Shown: positions 32,523 through 43,638, numbered from the stretch's first letter. The stretch: DNA of 64,000 bases from Lumbricus terrestris (GCA_949752735.1 OX457038.1:62779111-62843110), one strand, 5' to 3'. Numbers and translations: made by a program. The notes: generated by a model not told the origin, from the sequence alone.

Positions 32523-35500
32523 TTATTTATGTTTGGGTAGAGACTCATTTGATTGGAAATCATTGCTGAGGCATCGACATTTCTCACGGGGGTTGATCAG
32601 TGGGTAGCGAGGGAGAGAGTGGTGGTTGTAGTGGTGGGGAAAATGGTGGCAGTGGTGGTGGTCTAGAAGGTAGGCATGGTGGTGGTGGTAGGGCACCAGG
32701 TCCGTCCTAAACGCGTTCTCACCAGCGGTAAAAGCAACGCACTGGTAAGAGACCGGGAAAACCTTTCCACCAACATCCCCACCCACTTTTCCACACCCCG
32801 TTTGTCGATTGCTCTTTCCGTCCTTCAGTCCCTCTTTCCTCCCTTCCTTCGCTTCGTCCTCACAACAACAACAACAGCTACGGTCCATTTCCGCTTCCGG
32901 TCCAATCACGTGACACCGAACGCGTTCCTCCGGATGCAAGTTCAGGTTTGCGACTTCGATGACGTCACTCGCTTTGCTCAGCCTTGACCTTGACCTTGAC
33001 GCTGGCGGATGTCGACGGCGCTGGTTAACGATGAGGATCTTGACGGTGACGAGGAGCAGGAAGAGCAGAACGACTGTTCCGATGAGGGAGACGGCGATGA
33101 CGAGTGCCTGGAACCAAACATGGCGGTCGGCGGCGGAAGCCCTCTGCTGATCACCAGGCGGATGGTGCACAAAATGGCTGCCTGCTGAATGAACCATGAA
33201 TAATTAGTAGGACATAAATATTTGAGTATTTGAGTATTGTTTCTTTGAAAGAAATTACGCGCTTTCATGAGAATTGAGTCTATCTATCAGAATTGCAAAC
33301 ACACAACGCGCGTGACATCAACTCTTCTTTCGTTTTTACATTGATTTTTATTTCACGATTCCGGCAAAATTTTCTTAAAACATCAACAATCTTCCTATCG
33401 ATATTCATGGCGCGCATCATCTCCTGATTCTCCTCCTCTTTAAAAAGCTTCTGCATGCGTGCCCACTGCCCACCAACTCGCTTTAAATATAAAATTATAG
33501 CTATTCCTTAGCCTATATTCTGTTCGTTTGTCTAAAATATTCTAGCATTTAACAATGCTAATTGTGTTATTTCATTTAAACATAGATGCCTCCTGCTGCT
33601 TATGAAACAAACTTCCACTTAGTCTTAGAGCCGTTTTGGTAGGCTACATAGTACATAGGTGACCCTGCTTAGCGGGACTCTAAACTAGTCCTTTTAGGTC
33701 CTCCGTTTGTATCCCAACTTAGCACTTGGAAACTGTATCTTGTTATGTTCTTTTGGGAGCAATAAAAAAACCTAGGCTATGTTATATTATGTTATGTTAT
33801 ATTTATATGTAGCCTATATCTAGGCCTGTACACACTGTAGTACACTTAACTGGCGCCGAGCGGAGTTCTTGAAGCTTTCGAAATATTTACGAACGCAGTC
33901 TTCGAGAGTGCAAGTTGTGTTTGATTTTACTGGACGTCAGCCGCACGTCTGCTTTTCTTGGCGCGCGATAATCGACGGTCGCCTCTCATTGGCTATCATC
34001 CGCGAGGCGCATGCTCGGCACCTACTTCCGGCCGTCTGCTCTACGATTTCTCGGCGTCTGCAGCAAATGTCGTCTGCTTCGAGCGTCGTCTCGAGAGGTG
34101 ACGACACTTCACCCGAAAGCCTCCGCGCGCGTATCTATTAATGGCTCTCGTATTCTATCGTCCACCTCTGAAGTGTGGGACGTGCGTGTTGTAAATTATC
34201 CCCATATTATTTGATTCACGTTGGCTTGTTATGCTGTGTACTGGACTGATTGAAACTGGACACTCATTGAAAAGCACAGATCCTATCCAGGTTCGATGTT
34301 TCTGTGGGTTTTTCCTATGGGATCGAATCGGATTGTATCGGATCGGTAGCCTATACGAATATGATAGAAAAAAACTAATGGCTGTCTGTTTTAAACTCTC
34401 CTTATCAGTTTCGCCGTTTGAAGTTCAGTCCAAGTTCTGATGTTGTCCATCTAATTTGTTATCGGTTTACCCGGTGCAGTTAACCGTTGTGTTGTAGGCT
34501 ACATTCAATCATCTCCTTCTTCAAACAACGCCATTTTCTCATGATGTGGAGGCTTGTAGGCCTATGTATATAGTATGCCAGCTTCCTTTCCTTCACAGAT
34601 TTGCTTTGGTTCCTCACGACACCAGCAGCCTCAAGTACACCCATTAATCTGTCTCTTTAGCCACTCGGAAGACACATGATCACACATCTCAAACATTAAT
34701 TTTCATCTCGAATACATTTATTCTTTCTTCCTCGGCTTTCTTCAATGTCCAGCTCTCACATACATAGGCTACATAACATTATACAACAGGCCGCACTATA
34801 ATGTCTTCAACAGTCGCCGCTTTGTGATAATTCTATGTCGTGATTCTGCAAAAAATCGTTTTCAACCCGGATGTAGGTCTAATGTTCCAACTCTTGCCAT
34901 AAAGACACAGACGCGATCGGATCTTTATTGCCAATCAGTCGCCATAATTCAGTAGCCTAACTAAGGCCACAGTTTCGCACCTATTCACCTCAGACCTATC
35001 AGCTAGAGTACCAGACAGTGGGCCGCTAAGACAACCCGTCCCACCTCTGATCCGGGGGCTGGGAGAGGGCGAAAAAGCAAAATTTTCTGGTCAAAGCCGG
35101 TTACTGCCAGTTTCGCATAGGCGGAGACCTGGGCCGAGAATTGGGGGGACGGAAAGACGCGAGATTTTCCGAAAAATTTCTGACAACCGGCGAAATCTCG
35201 AAAAAAATGTTAGCCTATTTTCGCCGCCAAAAAGTTGATGACCTTTTTTTTAGTCATCCGGCCAAATCTCGACGAAATTTTATATTTTCGCCACCAAAAA
35301 AGTCTTCACGCTCAAAGATTGGGGGGGGGGCAAATGCATGGGCCGTCCCCCAACACTTTCATTGGGGGGTGACCGTCCCCCCTGTCCCCCCTAGGTCTCC
35401 GCCCATGCAGTTTCGCACATATTCGCGCCAAACACGGTTTATTGTGCACCTTTTTTCATAATATATATGACAGCGGCGCCCGCAGGATTTTTTTCTTGTA

Positions 35501-36311
35501 CGCACAGAAATTTTCGAAGGAGGGGCGAACAGGGAAAAATTTTCGTTAGGTCGCCGAAAAAAAAACTGATGACCTTCTTTTTTTTTTGGTCATTAACCTA
35601 GAATTTCCCAAAAACATACCTTTTCTATCCGCCGAAAAAACTGATGACCTTTTTTTTTTTTAGTCATCAACCTAGAATTTTCCAAAAACATACCTTTTGG
35701 GTCATCGCGCTGTACGCACTTGCGTAAGTGCGCACGCCTGCGGGCGCCGCTGATATTATGACATTATTTAATACCCTGCAGTGGTAAAAAGTACTTCAAC
35801 AACTATAAGCTCGTGAAATTCAAAACTTGTCTCTTCCAGAGTGCTTTATCTATACCTTGATTTCATTAATTTACCTTATCTTACTTTCGTTTTACCTCAT
35901 AATTATTCTCTTACTTTACCTTATCATACTTTGATTTACTTTACGTCGTCTGCTTTGACTCACCCTCCTCAGTTTGTTGGTTGTTGAGGTTAGTAGATGG
36001 GGGTCGAAGCTGGCCCTCACCCTGGCTTCTGGCCTCCCTGTTGTAATTGCACATGTCCGTTTCACAGCAGGCAATTTGCACGCGATCGTCCAGTCTGACC
36101 TCCGACCTCGCCGTCACCCTTGACCCGACCTCCATACCTCCAGCGCATGCGTTCGCGTGGTGTTCCGACAGCATTTCTGCGCATGCGTGGTAGAACCGGA
36201 AGCGACTGGCGCCATCGTGTGTCGTCTGTGAGAAGCAGACGCCGAGCGATGACTTGCACATGTAACCGGTTGTAACACACGATACGTCGTTGCAGTAACA
36301 TCGCCTCTCAC
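32523..36311 (-). CDS. BAMBI: BAMBI-like TGF-beta/activin pseudoreceptor (exons 2 and 3)
   Basis: BAMBI proteins resemble type I TGF-beta receptors without a kinase and dampen BMP/activin signalling at the plasma membrane. Exon 2 (36311-35964) encodes the ectodomain: ERRCYCNDVSCVTTGYMCKS, then ten cysteines in all, ending in the receptor-family CC-x4-CN motif (ACCETDMCNYN). Exon 3 (33184-32523) encodes a linker, a membrane span (about 33097-33020; FQALVIAVSLIGTVVLLFLL) and a roughly 165-residue cytoplasmic tail with CCCCCEDE and a histidine-rich stretch. The splice GAGG|GTGAGT to TTCAG|CAGG keeps phase 1. The acceptor is CAGCAG, so one codon may be optional. Exon 1 (signal peptide, ending in phase 1) was not found, so the entry is 5'-partial. 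Exons 2 and 3 give 336 aa, longer than vertebrate BAMBI (about 260). An AATAAA overlaps the stop codon. Confidence 0.88.
33190..35100. other. Part of the BAMBI-like intron 2
   Basis: No other exon recognised. 33850-34140 is comparatively GC- and CpG-rich (GGCGCGCGATAATCGACGG) and includes an inverted CCAAT box (ATTGGCTAT, about 33988). It could be an alternative promoter or an unrelated gene's 5' end. The 90-codon + frame there (33869-34141) is not recognisable. Confidence 0.35.
35116..35407. mobile_element. hAT-like MITE, GGCGGAGACC family, copy 2
   Basis: A 292-bp element with ends CATAGGCGGAGACCTGGG and CTAGGTCTCCGCCCATG. The exact 8-bp duplication CAGTTTCG lies at 35108-35115 and 35408-35415. 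The core has GTTGATGACC-T(n)-AGTCATCCGG. It lies in the BAMBI-like intron 2. Confidence 0.92.
35471..35752. mobile_element. hAT-like MITE, CAGCGGCGCCCGCAGG variant
   Basis: A 282-bp element with ends CAGCGGCGCCCGCAGG and CCTGCGGGCGCCGCTG. The flanks ATATATGA and ATATTATG give only an approximate duplication. It holds two copies of AACTGATGACC-T(n)-GTCAT(C/T)AACCTAGAAT. Near the ends are GCGCACGCCTGCGGGC and GTACGCAC(A/T)-like subterminal inverted words. Confidence 0.8.
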
Positions 36312-36315
36312 CTAA

Positions 36316-37265
36316 CACACAAGATTAGCTTAGATTAGACATGCATTCCAAACGATTAGCTTAGATTAGACATGCATTCCAAACGATTAGCTTAGATTAG
36401 ATTAGACTTGCATTCCAAACGATTAGCTTAGATTAGACATGCATTCCAAACGATTAGCTTAGATTAGACATGCATTCCAAACGATTAGCTTAGATTAGAT
36501 ATGCATTCCAAACGATTAGCTTAGATTAGACATGCATTCCAAACGATTAGCTTAGATTAGACATGCATTCCAAACGATTAGCTTAGATTAGACATGCATT
36601 CCAAACGATTAGCTTAGATTAGATTAGACTTGCATTCCAAACGATTAGCTTAGATTAGACATGCATTCCAAACGATTAGCTTAGATTAGATTAGACTTGC
36701 ATTCCAAACGATTAGCTTAGATTAGACATGCATTCCAAACGATTAGCTTAGATTAGACATGCATTCCAAACGATTAGCTTAGATTAGACATGCATTCCAA
36801 ACGATTAGCTTAGATTAGACATGCATTCCAAACGATTAGCTTAGATTAGACATGCATTCCAAACGATTAGCTTAGATTAGACATGCATTCCAAACGATTA
36901 GCTTAGATTAGATTAGACTTGCATTCCAAACGATTAGATTAGATTAGATTAGACTTGCATTCCAAACGATTAGCTTAGATTAGACATGCATTCCAAACGA
37001 TTAGCTTAGATTAGACATGCATTCCAAACGATTAGCTTAGATTAGACTTGCATTCCAAACGATTAGATTAGATTAGATATGCATTCCAAACGATTAGCTT
37101 AGATTAGACATGCATTCCAAACGATTAGCTTAGATTAGACATGCATTCCAAACGATTAGCTTAGATTAGACTTGCATTCCAAACGATTAGATTAGATTAG
37201 ATATGCATTCCAAACGATTAGCTTAGATTAGACATGCATTCCAAACGATTAGATTAGATTAGAGT
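36316..37265. repeat. 31-bp satellite array in BAMBI-like intron 1
   Basis: About 30 tandem copies of a unit containing ACGATTAGCTTAGATTAGAC followed by ATGCATTCCAA. Variant units carry an extra GATTA or a TTGCATTCC change. The array starts within about 20 bp of the exon 2 splice acceptor (36312-36313), so its - strand sequence forms the region where the branch point and pyrimidine tract would be. It has no unique spacers, so it is not CRISPR-like. Confidence 0.96.
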
Positions 37266-37315
37266 ATAGGCCGGAAATCTAATCCAATTACTTTCACAAC
37301 GCACTATTGCAATGC

Positions 37316-37605
37316 CAGTGGCGGCGCTAGGGGTAGGGGTAGGGGTGGGGCTAAGAGCCTAAGCCCCGTAAGAAAGGCCATCCGGATTATTTTTACATGC
37401 AAAACTGAAATATTTCCACGATTTTTTTCGACCGGATGACAAATAAAAAAGGTCGTCAAAAATTTTGGCGGATGAAAATGGACAATTTACATGAGATTTC
37501 GGCCGGATGACTAAAAAAAGTCGCCAGAAATTTTGGCGGATGAGAATGGAAAATTTCCTCCGCGAGAATTCAGCCCCCCAAACTGAAATCCTGGCGCCGC
37601 CACTG
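37316..37605. mobile_element. hAT-like MITE, CAGTGGCGGCGC family, copy 4
   Basis: A 290-bp element with ends CAGTGGCGGCGCTAGG and CTGGCGCCGCCACTG. The flanks TGCAATGC and CGTAATGC match at 6 of 8 positions. The core has two hairpin modules: GGATGACAAATAAAAAAGGT then CGTC, and GGATGACTAAAAAAAGTCGC. Both adjoin TTTTGGCGGATGA(A/G)AATGG. Confidence 0.83.
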
Positions 37606-37659
37606 CGTAATGCATATAATTGCAATATCATAATCCAGTTGATAATGATTTATTTACTT

Positions 37660-37742
37660 AGGATATTTCTTTATAACGCCTCTTCGATGTATATAACTAT
37701 ATATAGACTACTGAGAAGCGCTCCCGAACCAACCACGGCTAA
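37660..37742 (-). mobile_element. SINE/LINE 3' tail fragment
   Basis: TTATAACGCCTCTTCGATG and CTACTGAGAAGCGCTCCCGA resemble, on the - strand, the GGGAGCGC(C)TCTGAGTAG and GGCGCTATAA order of the retroposon tails. Confidence 0.5.
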
Positions 37743-37744
37743 AT

Positions 37745-38460
37745 AGGACAATTTTGATGATGATCCACCGGAGAAGCCAGGTTTATATATATATATATAT
37801 AAATACATATATATATACATTGTAAATATATATATATAAGCTTACAATGGACTTTGCCACATACTAGCCTACTATAATAGGTAGCTGCATCGTCGCTGCA
37901 CCGTACGTGTGTGTGTGTTGTGCGCTATTGGCCCTCTCTCTCTCTGACTTGGAACGGGTTTCCATTGAAGGTGCGTCACCTACATCGTGTCTCTTTCCAT
38001 CACCGTTCTACGGTTTCCTTAAGAACTGCTTCTTTCCAATTGTTCTATATAGGTTAGATTAGATTATTTATTAGATTAGTAGATTCCACTCAACTGCAAT
38101 AGATTATTGATTTAGACTAAAGCACTCGCGAGCAAACGACATAAAGACGTGCATTATCTGATGATTATTGTCGATAAGAGTATAAAGTAAACAAATTACA
38201 AGAAACGAACGGGTAAGATAAACCTGGAAAGATAAGGCCAGAAAGAAAAGGCCAGAAAGACAAGCCAGATAAGGCGACCGCGGAAGCCAGCAACAGTTTT
38301 TAAGCAGATCATACGTCAGATTATAGAGACGAAATCGATGCCAGAGAGAAGCGCATCAGAGACCAATTTATGCGAACAGATAAAATCTGTCGAATTCATC
38401 AATTACTTCGGTTGAAATCTTTTTCCCAGCCGTCCAATCGACTTTTTATATAACTAATAC
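37745..38460. other. No gene seen
   Basis: AT-rich with TATATA runs near 37785-37840; no exon recognised. Confidence 0.4.
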
Positions 38461-38464
38461 ACTC

Positions 38465-38830
38465 CGCCACAGCTGACCCTTGACCCGTCGAGCCGACCCA
38501 GTTCCGGTTGAAAAACGCAGCCGATTGGGCGCATTTATTGTCCAATTCCGCCTCGAAAATCAATCTCTTCTATCGGCAATCAGTGACCCCGGTCGGTCGA
38601 TCGCCAAAGTCCGACCCTCCTCAGGCGGTCGGTATAGGCTGACTGGCGCCCCAAGTGGCAGGCGGACTGGCGCCCCTAGCGGTCGACGGAGGACTCCACG
38701 GATCTGAATTTCTGACGTGTGGCGCCTTCGGGGTTTGATCATCGACGCTGATAAGGAATCGCGACGCAACAGTCGCGACGCCACCGCTACCGCCGCCGCC
38801 GCGCATGCGCAGTGGACGTTGGGTATGATG
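38465..38830. promoter_or_regulatory. GC/CpG-rich island, possible promoter
   Basis: Higher in G+C and CpG than its surroundings. It includes GCGCATGCGCAGTG, an NRF1-like palindrome near 38797, and a GGTCGGTCGATCGCC stretch. It lies upstream of the BAMBI-like exons on the - strand and could hold that gene's promoter and first exon. No signal-peptide ORF with a phase-1 donor was found. Weak, composition-based call. Confidence 0.25.
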
Positions 38831-39036
38831 GAGTATAGTCTAGCGATGCAAAAGTTATTCCGGGTGTTGTGGATTAGGCTGACAAAAGGAAAAGTGTACC
38901 TGGAGAAATAATAGACAGGACGCGATCGATAATTGTAATTAATGTTCACAGAGTGTAACAATTCTGGCTAAAGGAAATCTGTTGCTCGCTACCTATGTGT
39001 ATGTACTTAAGTTATGAGTACCTACTATCCATCAAT

Positions 39037-39231
39037 CAGGGTTTCTTCAAATTAGTTTTAGAACTGCACAACCTTTTATTTCCCTTCCCATCCTCCATCG
39101 CAAATTATTTCCAATCGGATGTCAATTATTTTACTATTTCCAGCCGCATGCATCGAAATGTTTATGCAACTTCACAAATCCATTTAGAACCATTGCACAT
39201 TTTGTCAAGAACTGTACACTAAATATCCCTG
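39037..39231. mobile_element. Dispersed repeat, GTGCAGTTCTA family, copy 3
   Basis: Starts CAGGGTTTCTTCAAATTAG and ends ATATCCCTG. The flanks CCATCAAT and CCATCTAT match at 7 of 8 positions, suggesting an old hAT-type duplication. It shares TTTTAGAACTGCACAACC and CCTTCCCATCCTCCATCGCA with the copies at 3337 and 12371. Confidence 0.65.
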
Positions 39232-39257
39232 CCATCTATCTTTTTTCAAATATAAAT

Positions 39258-39730
39258 CCATCCATTCATCCATCCGTCCATCCCGCCATCCAGATCATCC
39301 ATCCATTCATCCATCCGTCCATCCATCCATTCTTCCATCCGTCCATCCCGCCATCCAGATCATCCATCCATTCATCCATCCGTCCGTCCATCCATCCATT
39401 CTTCCATCCGTCCATCCCGCCATCCAGATCATCCATCCATTCATCCATCCGTCCGTCCATCCATCCATTCTTCCATCCGTCCATCCCGCCATCCAGATCA
39501 TCCATCCATTCATCCATCCGTCCGTCCATCCATCCATTCTTCCATCCGTCCATCCCGCCATCAGGATCATCCATTCATTCATGCTCCAGGCAGCCATTCA
39601 GCGAATCCATCAATCCATCAATCCATTTATTTATCCATCCATTCATCCATCCAGCCAGTCAGCCATCCGATTCATCCATCCACGCATGCATACATCCACC
39701 CATCCATCCATCCATTCATCCAAGCAGCGA
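39258..39730. repeat. CCAT-rich array with 69-bp higher-order unit
   Basis: Built from CCAT/CCGT tetranucleotides, but 39260-39560 has a longer period of about 65-69 bp marked by CCCGCCATCCAGATCATCC. The rest (39600-39730) is irregular CATC repeat. The GWMDG/DGGMD frames on - are artefacts. Confidence 0.9.
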
Positions 39731-39848
39731 GCCAACAAGCTTGCATGAATGCATACATAGGCCTACATCGTAATAATTGTAATCTGACATTTATATGATA
39801 GCACCACTTTAGAAAAACTCATTCGTTGCGTTTATAATAGGCTAATAC

Positions 39849-41867
39849 CAGTGTTTAATCTAGTCCCCCTCGTCTGGGGGGGGGAATTCAGGTTTCTGGG
39901 GAGAGACAATTGAGCGTCCGAAGGACGCTCGTGAGGCGCATAGCGCCGAGACTGGGAGGGGGAAGGGTATGGGGAGGGGGATGTGCCCCCTCCCCATCAG
40001 AAACTTTTTTGAATTTCCACATTGGAATGGCAGCATTTTAAGGGGTCATCACATATAGTATATTATACTATATGTGGTGTCATCTTAACAAAATAGCTGC
40101 ACCTTTTCAGTGTCCCGTCAGAAACTTTTTGAATTTCTACATTGCAATGGAAGCATTTTAAGGCCATCTTAACAAAATAGTAGTACTTTTTCAGTGTCCC
40201 TTCAGAAACGTTTTGAATTTCCACATTGCAATGGCTGCATTTTAAGGTGTCATCTTAACAAATTAGCTGTACTTTTTCAGTGCCGCATCAGAAACTTTTT
40301 GAACTTAAACATTGCAATGTCAGCATTTTAAGGTGTCATTTAAAAAAAATAGCTTTACTTTTTCAGTGTTCCTTCAGAAACTTTTTGAATTTCCACATTG
40401 CAATGGGAGCATTTTAAGGTGTCATCTTAACAAAATAGCTGTACCTTTTCAGTGACCCATTAGAAACTTTTTGAATTTCCACATTCCAATAGCTGCATTT
40501 TAAGGTGTCATTTTAACAAAAATAGCTGTACTTTTTTAGTGCCCCATCAGAAACTTTTTGAATTTCCACATTGCAATGGCAGCATTTTAAGGTGTCATCC
40601 TAACAAAATAGCAGTACTTCTTCAGTGTCCCTTCAGAAACTTTTTGAATTTCCACATTGCAATGGCAGCATTTTAAGGTGTCATCTTAACACAATAGCTG
40701 TACTTTTTCAGTGTCCCATCAGAAACCTTATGAACTTAAACATTGCAATGGCAGCATTTTAAGGTGTCGTCTTTAAAAAGCTGTACTTTATCAGTGCATA
40801 CGTATAAGAGGGGCCAAATACTTGAATAAATACAATACAATACAATACAATTTATTATTTCTAACGAAATATACGCAATACTTTAAAAAATATTTTTGTG
40901 GGAGTTTCCACACTGTACTGGTACCCTTTCAGGATGCCATTTTAGTCAAATAACTCCATTATTTCAGTACTGATAAAAAGTCTTTTAGGATTTCAATATA
41001 TATATATGTTATATAATTATAATTACAATAAAATATCTTTATGTATCAAGTTCAGCAGCTCAGTTCTGTTGTTGCTGGGTTATTCTAATGAATAACTGCA
41101 GACGTGATTATTTAAGTTGACTTTTAAGCACTATAATCAGCTTATCCCTGTTTCCCAATATGGTCCTGGATTGCTGACCAAGATACACTTTCCGAAATCA
41201 TATGGTACACAAATCAACCAAGAACTAATTAACTGCTGGTACCAAAATATGATAGCCACAATACAGTGTTTTTTAATAGGTGTTCAAATAAAAGGACCAA
41301 AACATTTTGAAATTTGACAGTTTAAAATTTGAGGGATAACAACGGAGAGAAGCCATTCAGTTGTAAAAAAATAGTATTTGTACAAAAAGTAACAGTAAGT
41401 TATACTCATTTTAGCCGGATTGTGTCATATATTATAATAGTAAAAATTACTATAGGAATATAATATAATATTACGGTATATTAATATAATAGTTCATGTA
41501 ATGCAATGATGTAAACAGCAACTATAAACTATTATCATTTTTACGCATTTTTCTGGAGGGGATGTCATCTCTGTTTTTAATGTAGAAAAAATAGTGTTTA
41601 TACAAACATATACAGTAAGTTATACTCATTGCAACATGATAGTATCATATATTATGGTAGTATTAAATAATGTCATTATAATCATATAAGGCAATAAGGC
41701 AATATCACGGTATATTATAACACTTCATGTGAAACAATGATGAAAACAGTAACTAAAAAAATATCATTTTGTGAAATTTTTCTGGGGGGGAAATGTCAAT
41801 CCTGGGGGGGGGAACTTTCCCCGGGGGGGAACTTTCCCCCCCCCAGAGACGTCTAGATTAAACACTG
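39849..41867. mobile_element. 2.0-kb hAT-like non-autonomous element with internal tandem array
   Basis: Begins CAGTGTTTAATCTAG and ends CTAGATTAAACACTG. The exact 8-bp duplication GCTAATAC lies at 39841-39848 and 41868-41875. Layout: G-rich left end, a GCGTCCGAAGGACGCTCG hairpin and GGGAGGGG block, an 86-bp array (40008-40800), a (TACAA)n run near 40835, AT-rich DNA, and a right end with repeated GGGGGGGAACTTTCCCC. No transposase. Its 39900-40060 block is the inverse of 16795-16990 in the other large element. Confidence 0.9.
40008..40800. repeat. 86-bp tandem array inside the 2.0-kb element
   Basis: About nine units, each with CAGAAACTTTTTGAATTTCC, ACATTGCAATGGCAGCATTT, TAAGGTGTCATCTTAACAAA and ATAGCTGTACTTTTTCAGTG. 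One early unit has an insertion containing the palindrome ACATATAGTATATTATACTA (about 40050). Confidence 0.93.
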
Positions 41868-41912
41868 GCTAATACCTAAATGGTCGGTCACACACACGTA
41901 TGCGCGCACACA

Positions 41913-42255
41913 CAGGGGCGGATCCAGGGGGGCCAATTCGGCCATGGCCTCCCATTTAAAAATTGCATGGGATGTGGCCCCCCCATTTGGTTTCAACAAG
42001 CCATTAAAAATCACACGGGACTTGGGCCCCCCCGTCGATTCAGCGACGGATGTTTCCCGAAAAATTGGTCGATGACTAAAAAAAAAAGTCATCAGTTTTT
42101 TCGGCGGATGAAATGGTATTTTTTTTCCCGGAAAATTGGTCGATGACTAAAAAAAAAAGTCATCCGTTTTTTCGGCGGATGAAATGGTATTTTTTTCCGG
42201 AAAAATGGTCACCAAATTTTTTGGCCCTCCTCGAAAATTCCTGTATCCGCCCTTG
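41913..42255. mobile_element. hAT-like MITE, CAGNGGCGGATCCAG family, short copy 2
   Basis: A 343-bp element starting CAGGGGCGGATCCAG and ending CTGTATCCGCCCTTG. The exact 8-bp duplication CGCACACA lies at 41905-41912 and 42256-42263. It contains two tandem copies of the module GGTCGATGACT-A(n)-AGTCATC next to TTTTCGGCGGATGAAATGG. Confidence 0.92.
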
Positions 42256-42272
42256 CGCACACATGCACGCGA

Positions 42273-42374
<102 letters not shown>

Positions 42375-42940
42375 CCCGTATGAAGCATCTGTTAATGACT
42401 GCAGTCACTGTAACTGCCATGGGAAGCAAACAGTCTTTGAGAGAACGCTGTGTACAGTGCTACCTGTCCTGCCAAACTATAGGATTCGGAAACAGCGCAG
42501 ATATTAAGTCGTTTTTAAAAGACGCTACATGTATACGTAAACGTTCACATATCGATATTCCATCCCTGTGGCGCTATACAAATGGATTGGATTTTCAAGC
42601 GAATGCATATAATTATGGCGAATAAGATTTCTGAGCTTTTCCAGAGACTCGAAGGAGCGGAAAGTAACGAGAAGTGAAAAACTATTTAATCGGATATTGC
42701 TGGCCGTCTTTTGACCGCCACCGCCGCTGCCGTTGGGCGATACGGCCGACGGGGCACATGGAAGGAAGGGGGCTTTGGAGGGGGTATGGGTGGACGGCGC
42801 CCCTGCGACGACGGATGGTGGGGCACGGACGACGGGTGGGGGAGACCAGAGGCTGGATCATGTGGTTAACGCCCCGTCTCGTTCGATCCACTGCAATATT
42901 TATCATCTGTTTCTGTCGACCCGAACTTCCATAGGAAAGT
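42375..42940. other. No gene seen; GC-rich 42705-42880
   Basis: The frames through 42382-42625 (+) and 42682-42934 (both strands) lack recognisable features. GGCGCTATACAAATGGATTGG near 42571-42591 is a retroposon-tail-like word. Confidence 0.4.
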
Positions 42941-42944
42941 CCGA

Positions 42945-42947
<3 letters not shown>

Positions 42948-42988
<41 letters not shown>

Positions 42989-43030
42989 TATATATACTGT
43001 GTATAATGTGTATATATATATAATATTATA
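42948..43030. repeat. (TA)n microsatellites
   Basis: TA runs at 42948-42986 and around 43009-43030. Confidence 0.9.
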
Positions 43031-43454
43031 TATGTATGCGTATACGACTATATTTATGTATAGTTGTCTGTATGTATCATGACATTTATTATAGCGCCTT
43101 TCAACTTTTGAGTAGGCCTATATCTCACAAAGTGGGGCACACATGGCTGAACATCGAACGGATCTTAACTGCAGGGCATAGACCTTCATACAGACCATTT
43201 TCATATAAATACACAATTATTAGCATGTTTAATTGTATATATATATATACATATTTATAGGCCTATATATGGGAAATTCCAATTAACTCTGCAAACATGT
43301 ATAAATGAAAATATCCCGCATGCATGTATATAAACTTACAATAGGCCTGTCTTTATGTATATGTATATATAATATTATATAATACTCTTCTTTGGGCCAT
43401 TGGGCCTGCAACTTATAATTATTTTCATGCGAATTTGCAGAGTGAAATGGACAC

Positions 43455-43630
43455 TATCGTAATCGTAATCGTAATCTCCTAATTTCTAAAGCGCCACTGG
43501 AAAGCCAAGCGCGGGGCACCGGCTTATTCACGAGCGCTGCGTTGAGTTATGAGGGTTGTCCGTGAGAGTAGTCCGTGGTGGTCCGGGTCGAGTTACCATA
43601 GGATCAGGATCAAATGCGTTGAGTCAAAAG
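43455..43630 (-). mobile_element. LINE 3' end fragment
   Basis: ATTTCTAAAGCGCCACTGGA, AGCCAAGCGC and CGGCTTATTCACGAGCG match the 51845-51900 segment of the LINE relic on the same strand. CGTAAT repeats at 43457-43475 would be its 3' tail on -. Confidence 0.6.
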
Positions 43631-43638
43631 GGTTGTCC

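Noticed and set aside
33869..34141. 90-codon + frame in a GC-rich segment
   Set aside because: No recognisable domain or convincing splice context; treated as possible regulatory DNA only.
36316..37265. CRISPR-like regular 31-bp repeats
   Set aside because: Units are directly adjacent with no unique spacers, and the context is a eukaryotic intron.
38560..38961. 133-codon - frame as BAMBI-like signal-peptide exon
   Set aside because: No N-terminal hydrophobic signal followed by a phase-1 donor; the tested donor at about 38897 gives no in-frame Met.
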